DNA from: Stomoxys calcitrans
Lineage: Eukaryota; Arthropoda; Insecta; Diptera; Muscidae
Length of the DNA stretch: 64,000 nt
Reading direction: 5' to 3'
Assembly (NCBI RefSeq): GCF_963082655.1
Contig: NC_081552.1
Location: 3,038,001-3,102,000, forward strand
Both the position numbers and the translations under genes were made by a program. Each line of letters begins with the position of its first letter. Within the stretch, counting starts at the first letter, position 1. Below, piece by piece: positions 55,605-64,000 of this stretch. The notes under the pieces are model-generated. The model saw only the letters and a program-made list of their open reading frames with translations. It did no database searches and had not been told where the DNA came from.

Positions 55605-56133
55605 ATCATGCTAAATTTTGTAAAGATCAGACCAAAATTGTGGCTTCCATAGCCTTCGAAGGCCATATCGGATGGAAGATACATATGGGAGCTATATCTG
55701 ATTCTGAACCGATTTTGATGAAATTTCGCACACATATTGGGACATCAAATAAACCATTTCATGCATTGTCCATTTTGTAAAGATCGGACGAAAATTGTGG
55801 CTTCTACAGCCTTAATAGGCCATATCAGATGAAAGACTTATATGGGAGCTACATATAAATCTGAACCGATCTAAATCTGAATAGCGGTCTTTCTCGAACC
55901 AAAGATGTGGTTTGTGCAAAATTTTGTGACAGTCAGACAAAAAATGCGACCTGTACCTTGATTACAAGAATACATGGACAGACAGAGAGACGGACATAGC
56001 TAAATCGAATCAGGAAGTGATTCTAAGCCGACCGGCATACTTATCAATGGGTCTAGCTCGCCTCCTTCTTAGCGATGCAAGCAAATGCACAAAGTTTTAA
56101 TACCCTGTACCACAGTGGTGGTGTAGCGTATAA
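55605..56133 (-). mobile_element. Helentron-like family B element, 5' half
   Basis: Three units, a short GACAGACAGAGAGACGGACA tract and core ACATAGCTAAATCGAATC (about 55994), then CCACAGTGGTGGTGTAG and TATA. The 3' hairpin end is absent. Confidence 0.65.
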
Positions 56134-57729
56134 TTAAACTTTTTCTCGCATAGTGACAGAGTAAAATACTGTCCTCAAAAGTTTCATTTGTCTATACATT
56201 TTGCTTATTGAAACATTTTTAAGCTTCCCCCATTTTTTCCAAGTGTACCAGCGGATATTCATAACACACACAGCTGAATAGCTCCGGATCTGGCAATGAC
56301 GCTGGCCCTGTGGCATTGAATGATACAGAATGGATCTGTAGAATTCACTCAGATAGTCAGCCAGCCAGCCATCTCAAAACAGAACCAGAACAAGAAAACA
56401 CAAAACATTTGTGGCAATTGCCGAGATCGGATGAAGATTTGCGGCTGTCTGGTTTATGGTTTGATGGGTCATAAATACCAAAAGTAGTGAAACGGAAAAA
56501 GGTGTGTTTTTGGCAAAATTGTATTAAGAGAAGGGGTTTTCGCAATTGAACAAGCGAGAAATCCCTATAAACACAAAAATCGACAAACACACTCACACAC
56601 ATGCACACAGAAAAGAACATGAACATCTTCTTATGCTCATTTGCATGGGCCATCATGAAGACAAAGCTCTAAAGACGACAACGACACACTTCGTAACCTT
56701 TTCAAATAAAACGGATGGACGGATGAATGGACTAACGGGAGGGACGGACGGACAGAGAACGGACATAAAAATAAAATTTAATTAAATTGAAATTTCTTTT
56801 AGTGGACATTGTTTAAGATGAAATTTATTTTATGTCACATCTACTCACATAGCGAGAGTCAGGACGAGCCATTGCAGTGAGTGTAAAAGAATAAGAGAGG
56901 GGGATGGGGCGAGAGGCCTGCGAGAGGCAAATGACAGCAGCGGAAGGAAAAACATGAAACGAAAAACACAAAACCAAATTTTGACAACATATGGAGGCAA
57001 GAGCTTTTCAAGAACTTCCATTGACCAGGGCCAAGATCAAGAGCAACAATTTAACAATACACACATACAAACACACTCTTATATATTGTCTTATATTCGT
57101 ATAATTGGAAATGGTATGCGAGGGAGTGTCAAAAAGGTTTGGGAAATAGAAAATTACAAATTTATCTAAAATCATCCAACTCAGGGAAAGCGGGGAGACT
57201 TCACCTCACGTCAATGGGTAATGTCCGATTCAAGTCTCTAGGCTTGGTGAGAATGGCCTCTTTTTTGATAGCATAGTCGAAACAAAGTGCCGCTAAGAGA
57301 AGTTCTACATGGTGTTATAAGATAACCACCACTGAAAACATATTTTTACCAGAATTCAAACCCGGGGATAATCGAGGAGCATGGTGGCCTCCAGTCGAGC
57401 TCTTAAGTAATATAACCGCTTAAAAAATATAAATGTTTTGGAGGCCGGCTTCAAACGACAGACGACTAAACCCCAGAGTCCGCACCCAACCATAGAGTCA
57501 GTGTCAAGTTGTATAACATATGAATCGCCTCGACTAGAGTCAGAGTCTAGCGTCATGACGCACAATTAGATTCTATTCTATTTTGGCAGCGTCCCTCTCA
57601 AATTTCTCTTCTCTCAGCACATTTCTCTCCGAAAATGTTGCCACATTTTCATGAAAATTCGTTACGCTACCAACGATTTTTCGAGAATTTTACTAAAAAT
57701 CAGGTAACCTTATTTTAAAAAAATCCGAA
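56134..57729. other. Intergenic DNA; reversed SINE-like scrap near 57300-57420
   Basis: Around 57340-57365 the reverse strand contains GGGTTTGAATTCTGG, resembling the tRNA B box seen in the SINE heads at 60.7 kb; the flanks are decayed. GGAC-type microsatellite runs occur at 56712-56755. No gene is visible. Confidence 0.35.
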
Positions 57730-58415
57730 TCAGCTAGGAAGAAGGCCCGAAAGGGTCTTGCATATGGCATATGACAGGGCTAGACGCAGGGGTCTTAAGA
57801 AGAAGGCTGTTCACGAGGAAGACAAAGGTGGGACAATTTGACACACTACGTTTCCTCAATAAAACGATTTTGATATTTGACAAGGTCAAATATTTAGGAG
57901 TGATCTTGGATAGGAAACTGAATTGGAAGTGTCACATTCAGAAGCGTACTGAGAAGGCTCACAGATGTTGGACACTATGTTAACCTGACGTAGATTCAAA
58001 ATGGGGCCTCAATCCGAGGATAGTCCACTGGCCCACAGGAGCTTGATTAGACCAATCGCTCTTTTGTAGAGCCTGGGGGTCTACATTGAGATCCCAGGGA
58101 CTGAGATCTGTTTTAGACTGCCTAACCACAATAGGGTCCTGCAGGCGGAGATCCGGGCTATGAAGTGCACGAAATGCGTGAAGTGGTGTGATGCTAACGC
58201 GAAGATCTCCACATCATATAATCTCCACAAGGCCAATAAGAACCAGGATGATAAGGTGACGAACAGTCTTGCAGGGTACGAAGGAGATAAACGCCTTCTC
58301 TGAGGATGGCAAAATCCGCATCGTTTGGGTGCCACGCCATAACGGAGTAAGGGGGCATGAAAGGGCAGACGATTTGGCAGCGAAGGCCAGAGGACTGCCG
58401 TCAATAAACTTTTCA
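57730..58415 (+). pseudogene. R1/LOA-like LINE remnant: palm-thumb and RNase H scraps
   Basis: The frame near 57840-57980 reads 'FDKVKYLGVILDRKLNW', the conserved region after the reverse transcriptase palm in LINEs. A later segment (58310-58410) reads IVWVPRHNGVRGHERADDLA, the end of an RNase H domain. Sequence between them is degraded with stops, so only scraps of ORF2 remain. Confidence 0.75.
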
Positions 58416-60600
58416 CTCTACCCTCGTTCTTTCTCTTTTCCAATGATATCCTTCCTAATGCACACAAATGGATGATGGGATTTACATTTATGGCCAAAAT
58501 GAACAGCACCTTTAACAACAGCAATGGCAATACAGCCGATGATGGCCGGCCAACTGCACGGAGCAACAGCAGTATAAGCAGCGATTGCAGCAGCAACAAC
58601 AGCAACAAGATTTGTAAGAACATCAATGGCAAAGAAACAAGCATTTCGTAAAACTGCTTGTTCCAAACGTCGCTGAACATGTTTCGGCTTTTAGCGGTTT
58701 CTTTGACATTGTGCCACAGCAACAATAAAGCAACAATAATAGCAGCAGCAACAACTACAACAACAGCGACAACATAGCCCCAGCCAAGTGATATGGGGGA
58801 CAACGCGCCACGTTCTTCGTTAAGAGAACATAAGAAACAAGCATAAGTAACAACATAAGGCAAACACAAGAAAGATACAAACGGACGGACAGACAGACAG
58901 ACAGACACTAAGAACCATATGAAAGCCCCTCAGCATATACACCTCTCGGTCCACTCCCCCTTAACGTTGTATACAACCACTCGCATGCACTCCCATTACT
59001 AACAATGCCATCAATTGGAATTCGAATTCCAACTGCAACAGCAAGAGCGAAAACAACAACGACCACCAGCAACACCACACCGACCATTAACAATGAGGTG
59101 CTACAGATCTCATCATTGAATAATTGTAATTTAAAGCTCATCGTATTCGACCAACACGTTGACGACGACGATGATGTTGTCCATGATGCCACCAATACCT
59201 AAAGGAGAAACAACAAAAATTGTCATGGTGATACGAAGTTTTCACATTTTTTGAAAATAAATAAAAATTAAACCAGCCACAAAAAAAAAAATTCATATAA
59301 ATTTTTATGTTTTGGTGTAAATTTTTGCCCTTTTACTTTGAGTTTCAATGGCTCATAAACGTTTGACAACATACACAGTCCCCCCTTACCCTAGCACCAC
59401 CAAAAATTCTTTAAAACCATTCACAGCAGCCTGTCTCTGCCAGAGGAGTAAAGAGGAGGCCTACATTCAAAGATTTTGAAATAATTCGTTTGTCAAAAGC
59501 GCCAATTTGAAAATTCCTTTAAAAAAAGAAAAGGGAGGCCCTAGGGTAGGGAAAGAGTGTAAGAAACCTATAAAAATACTTAAGGTTTGGAAAAGAAATT
59601 GTTGCCTTGGCATTATAAAGATGACATTCAATTTTATAGAAAAATAACAGCAACCACAACGACGACAACGGCGACGACTACAACGCTCATTTATGGCCTA
59701 GCAAACTCTTCATAAAAATGGATACACTTTGCCACAATAGTCAATCGTCCACTTCAACAATACAGCTACAGCAGCAACTACTGTTTGCTGCCTGTGCTGT
59801 AAAATGTACGAGTGGAGAAATCCAAAAAACAAAAAAAAAAAAAAGCTGCCAACAACTAAACGAACGAATAGCCAACAATCATGAGTTTCAATCACAATGA
59901 GCGCAAAGTGCAGCCAACTTAATTGTTTTCTAATGGCAGACAATAATAGCATAATGTCGACGCCATCAAAACTCAGCAATAACAACGAGAGTATGCCAGC
60001 AACATTAGCCACAGCAATAGGCAGCTGCTAAACTGTCGTCATTAGACTTTGGCCGCACAGAGGCCCACCACACTGCTTTAAATGGCCCCAAAAAGACAAA
60101 CACCCGAAGCCACTCAGCATCTGCAGCCAGCCAGCCAAACATCCACAACCCATTGCAGGCGATCTCTAAGAAGCAACAACTGACAACAACCTGGCAACCT
60201 CGCCAATATTCATTCAATGGCACATTAACCAACTTTGGCTACTGTTTTCGTTTCGTTCCGTTTTCTTTTTTGGCCAGAGAAAACAAAAATAGGCAAATAT
60301 CTTATTGAAGACCTCCTCTTACCCTTATCACCTGATACTGATACCTTTGGCACTCTGTCCTAATTTTAGCTGGTGCTTACTACGAGAGGAGACAGAAAAG
60401 TATAAGTGATGGTTGAGGAAAGAACGTTTCAATGCTGATAACAAGCAGCTAAGAATAGAAGGAACCTTAACACAAGGTACCTAGTCTTTAAACCCCTGGA
60501 AGCTGAACTTGGAAGGCGCATGCCATGCTGGCCTACTAATCATACGTGTGGTTGGCTGGGCCAACTAAGCGAAATTTAGAGGAACAAAATGGCTGTACTA
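58416..60600. other. Intergenic DNA rich in CAA/CAG runs and GACA tract
   Basis: Repeated CAGCAACAACAGCAAC-type runs (58580-58620, 58735-58770, 59640-59680) open long minus-strand frames (to 275 codons) of Val/Leu/Ala that are low-complexity artefacts. A (GACG/GACA) tract lies at 58881-58907. No conserved gene is recognisable. Confidence 0.45.
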
Positions 60601-60604
60601 GGTA

Positions 60605-60905
60605 GAGCTGGAAAACTATCGATATTTTCGATATTTCTAATAATAAATATCGACCTTATCGATACGAGGCAGCCAGAGGTTAGCATATTATTAGCCTATG
60701 ACGCTGAACGCCTGGGTTCGAATCCTGGCAAGAACATCGGCAAAAAATTGTCAGTGGTAGTTTGCCCCCTCCGATCGCAACATTCGATATTTTCAACATT
60801 TCTAATAAAAAATATCGATTTTATCGATACGAGGCAGCCAGAAGGTCTAGGAGGTCACCGTAGTGCAGAGGTTAGCATATTATTGGCTTGGGTTCGAATC
60901 CTCGG
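60605..60905 (+). repeat. Tandem duplication (~165 bp) containing tRNA-derived SINE heads
   Basis: GATACGAGGCAGCCAGA occurs at 60661 and 60826, each preceded by AAATATCGA...TTATCGATAC and followed by GGTTAGCATATTATT. The second copy has an extra insert (AGGTCTAGGAGGTCACCGTA) before the SINE head, and it lacks part of the SINE interior. Confidence 0.7.
60667..60780 (+). mobile_element. tRNA-derived SINE head, copy 1
   Basis: GAGGTTAGCATATTATTAG resembles a pol III A-box region, and GGGTTCGAATCCTGG (60714-60728) is a perfect B box. The body (AAAAAATTGTCAGTGGTAG) follows. Confidence 0.65.
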
Positions 60906-60975
60906 AAAAGATTTTTAATAATGGCTTTCCCCTCCGAATACTGGCGACATTTGTTTGCCTTGAATGAATTTCACA
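60845..60975 (+). mobile_element. tRNA-derived SINE head, copy 2
   Basis: GTCACCGTAGTGCAGAGGTTAGC is the tRNA-like A-box side, and GGGTTCGAATCCTCGG (60890-60905) is the B box. The body continues with GGCTTTCCCCTCCGAATACTGG and fades near 60975. Between the boxes about 15 bases are missing relative to copy 1. Confidence 0.65.
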
Positions 60976-63640
60976 GAACTTATATGCAGCATCATTTTCG
61001 ATCCTTACTATATCTCTGTCTGCCTGTCTATGTGTGTGTGTCTCAAGCCCTTTTCAGCCTTCCCCAAATCTCCAACCTTAACTTATCCTAGGAGAAGAAG
61101 TTTCGAATATAACCTTCAATTCGGCTTCGGCGTTCAGCATTTTTTCCAATACACTCTGTGGTGGTAATCTCGACGATCCCGTTATCCCGACGTTGTCTTG
61201 TCTTTGCATTTTCTCAATCTCTCGAAGGCCGTGGGTAATAGCTTGCGGTTTCAATCATTCGGGCTTTCAGAGTACTAGACTTTTTGAGGGAATAACAACA
61301 CCCAAAATGACCAACTGCTCAATTCGACTATTTGAGAAAGGAAGGGATCATTGTCAGTCCTCTTTTCAAGTCTTTTGAAGCGTTGAAGTAAAGTATACCG
61401 AAGATCCATTGTTTTAGGTGAATGATTATTCGCTTCAAAAGAATAGAATTGTGCCTCATCAGCAATAGCACTTAAGATTGCAAATCTCAAACGGCATCGT
61501 AAAGACACTGATGATGCAAACTACGAATTAAGTGATGACATCGCTTGTAAAGAGTGTTGACTTATGTAGTGGCGCTCAATGAACCTTTTACAGATGACGC
61601 TCCATATGGAGTAGCTGCAACTGCAGTCGCAGATATTCACCGGTATCGAGTGGAGAGTCTCAGAGTGAAGACGAGTGGTACCGGCTTTCGTTTAAGTGTG
61701 AGTTCCTGTAATGGCTTCATTTGACAAGGCGAGTTATTGGTGCCTTTAAATAACCAGTGGACTCATGTCCTCTTGGAGAGGATCGTTACATCCACATGCG
61801 AATATGTTGCGGGAGTACTCTAGGGCTCCTTACAAAGAGTGGAGCATTTCTAAAATCTGAAGGCACCAGCAGTTAGTAAAGCGCGAAGCAGAAGAATTTG
61901 AAATAAAAATAATTCCTTTGCCAAATTTACCACGAGAACATGCAACTTAGGAATAGTCGTGAGATAATTCATTCCACTAACTGCATTTCCATTCAAGTTG
62001 TTAGCCGAATCCGAGGGGCCTTTTTTTAGTAAAACATCCTCCTGAAAAAGCTTAACTCGGATGAGGTCCTTATGAATGCCGCCAGCATAGATGACCTAAT
62101 AACCACTGTAGAAAAATTGCTCGCCAGGATTCAAACCCATAGGTTTTTGAGTCGTTTTGGAGAATGTATTTAACCGCACTTTGGCTGCAGCCCTGACTAT
62201 CAAGCAGCTCTATTTGGGAAATGAGAAACCAATAAGCTGTTGATGCCATAAATTGAGCCGACCTTACAAAATATTTGTCTGTCCAGACTTTTAAGCGAGT
62301 GGAGTGGAGTATTTGTAAAAGTTTTTTGTTTTTGGTTTCTACATCACTTGGATTTTGCGCTTAAAATGAACGACAAGCTAAACAATTGTTCACCATTTTT
62401 TTTTTTTTTTGATGCAGCAGCGGGCAAGCATGGGAAAGTATTCTTTGGATATGCCATGATGGTGCGGTTGCATCTGTGGCAAATTCAAAAAGGCATTGTT
62501 ATCCATAGATTTTTGGTGGTCGGCCGTCTTTGTGGCCGTCGATGCAAACTTCATTTATGGCAAATATTTGGAACAAGTGCACTCATGCGCTTCTCCGAAT
62601 AATCGACAAACTCTAACTTTGAAACTTCCACATGCCTGCTGCATGCAGCACATGCAACCAACACGCTGCTGTCGCCTACCACCAAGAGAGGGGGCCATCA
62701 CGAAATTCTCTTAGACACCACCATAGCACAGCATAGGCACTGCAGCAAAAGTCTTGCAAAGCCCCTCAAATCCAGGCAGTGGCGAGAGGATAAAACAAAA
62801 GCTTGCTTTACTTTCAAACAAACATAACTTTCACTTGTATGGAACGACGATGATATGCATGATGTTGCTGATGGCGGTCTATTGGCTTGGAAGAATCTTC
62901 AAGTTGGGAAGAACACGACACACTCGTTGGTACTGTCTTAGCATGGCTTGGCTTGGCTGGGCTTGCTAAGCAGCAGCCAATCGGGCCATGTATGCACATT
63001 AGATTGACTTTCAATTGTTTTCCCAACTCCATTCATCGATACAATGTAAAAGAGCCAAAAAATCGGGGAGGGGGGCATCCATGCCATACACCATACACAA
63101 CGATAGCAACAACAAAGGCTGCGGCAACAGCATTAGCAGCCGCTGAAGCAGAAGCAGAAGCAATGAAACTAAACGTTTCCAACTTTAGAAAGTAACTTAT
63201 TAGCTTCGATGTTAAAATGCCATACAGAAGACAAGACCATCGACAGTAGACCGCAGACCGTAGAGCGTTTGGTAAACAGCCAAATAGAGTCAAATGGAGC
63301 CCCATGCCAATGGAGCGCCAAAAATACATTAAAATACAATTAACCCATGTTTAGTCATTCGACAAAACTACTCTAAATTTTTCCTAAGAATTGCCTTGAC
63401 TGGAGCGTTTACCTTTCCCATTGTGCTTTGCTGCCATAATCGGCATTAATCTTCAAATTGAATTGGATTGGATTTACCTGGGAGCTTTCGCTGCCGATAT
63501 TCATGCTGATGCTTAATACCACCTCACATTGGCGTCGAGGAAAGACAAACCAACGAGAGCTCACCCTTGTAAGAGGGTAGGGCAAATAAGAATAACCAAA
63601 CTTACTTTTTTTTGATATGTTAGATCAAAAGAAAAATATT
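60976..63640. other. Intergenic DNA, scraps only
   Basis: A stretch at 61700-61780 (GACAAGGCGAGTTATTGGTG) resembles the RTE leader at 36040-36070 and may be a decayed RTE 5' end. The reverse strand at 62120-62150 (GGGTTTGAATCCTGGCGAGC) is a decayed SINE head. The rest, including CAG/GCA runs near 63120-63160, has no gene that I can support. Confidence 0.4.
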
Positions 63641-63649
63641 GCCAAATTA

Positions 63650-64000
63650 ACTTATTGATTAAAAATTCAGGGGCTAAGGTTAAAACTTTTATTCATATCT
63701 TGGTATCAGATTTATGCTTTACTCCCAAAGACCCTTTATTTGAACCCCATTTTGCTATGGTCGTAAATTTGTCTAGTTTTGGGGGAGAGGCGGCCCACCC
63801 AAACACTTGGATATCAGATTCAAATTCTACACCCCCCATATTGGCATGGTCAGTAAATAAGTCCGGTTTGAGGAAGAGGTGGACCCCCTGAAACGTGGCC
63901 CCACATTTGGATATTAGATTCGTATTCTACCTGCAAATACCATTCATTTGAGTCCCATATTGCCATGGTCGATAAATATGTCAGATTTAGGGGTGTTTTG
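63650..64000 (+). repeat. Minisatellite-type dispersed repeat, family C (runs off the window)
   Basis: Units carry CCCCATTTTGCTATGGTCG, GGGGGAGAGGCGGCCC, CACTTGGATATCAGATTC and CATTTGGATATTAGATTCG, matching the 2977-4060 array. The last unit is cut by the window edge. Confidence 0.6.

Noticed and set aside
58081..58908. 275-codon minus-strand open frame
   Set aside because: It is rich in Leu/Val/Ala runs produced by CAA/CAG microsatellites and passes through LINE-like scraps and a GACA tract. It has no domain, and its other strand carries the recognisable RNase H fragment.
60714..60728. tRNA gene (perfect B box)
   Set aside because: There is no acceptor stem closing the molecule or recognisable anticodon arm, and the unit recurs with a SINE body.
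63033..63329. Minus-strand Ala/Val-rich frame as membrane protein
   Set aside because: The Ala-rich part is a GCA/GCC run, there is no start context, and the plus strand is equally open.

Overview
The window is nuclear DNA of a higher fly, most probably a muscid/calyptrate such as Stomoxys or Musca. This is inferred from AT-rich DNA, DINE-1/mini-me-type repeats with (GTCY)n tracts and the core beside ACTTTATGGGGTC, and Jockey-, LOA- and RTE-like LINEs; no species-specific marker was checked. I see no convincing multi-exon host gene. Mobile elements and their remains fill roughly half of the window. The rest is non-coding AT-rich or CAA/CAG-microsatellite DNA, with one or two weak candidates for small host exons on the minus strand (about 23.8-24.0 kb and 25.1-25.35 kb).

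Layout. 0-11 kb: DINE-1/Helentron-like repeats (54-1031, 4860-6100, 6672-8244, 10508-11201), a mariner-type MITE, an internally deleted mariner/Tc1-like transposon with ~195-bp TIRs, a third minisatellite family, LINE 3' scraps and a 110-bp LINE-derived short element. 13-18.1 kb: a small Helentron-like element, then a decayed LOA/R1-like LINE interrupted twice by Helentron-like elements, then a long-TIR foldback element. 18.47-23.64 kb: a complete Ty3/Gypsy LTR retrotransposon with LTRs identical by eye, a 4-bp target duplication and a nearly intact gag-pol frame. 25.4-27.5 kb: a decayed Jockey-like LINE piece, a reversed RTE piece and a Helentron-like element. 28.8-32.3 kb: a nested pile of Helentron-like and GCTG-rich foldback elements. 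34-41.3 kb: Helentron-like elements hosting a decayed but full-length RTE LINE (35519-39039) with tandem 5' repeats, itself hit by a second LINE-derived short element. 43-46 kb: second copies of the mariner/Tc1-like element and the MITE, and a 1.4-kb Helentron-like element. 47.8-52.1 kb: an intact Jockey-like LINE (48350-51933, one 1139-aa ORF) inserted into an older LINE. 52-64 kb: repeat remnants, tRNA-derived SINEs, another LINE scrap and mostly unremarkable non-coding DNA.

How the parts relate. The intact LINE has a structured 5' leader whose first ~80 nt recur, joined directly to a LINE-like (CAA)n tail, as the two short elements; these look like non-autonomous passengers of that LINE. 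Insertions into coding remnants give exact empty sites: removing them rejoins reading frames. This shows 7- to 10-bp target duplications for the LINE-type insertions and no duplication, between two T residues, for the Helentron-like elements.
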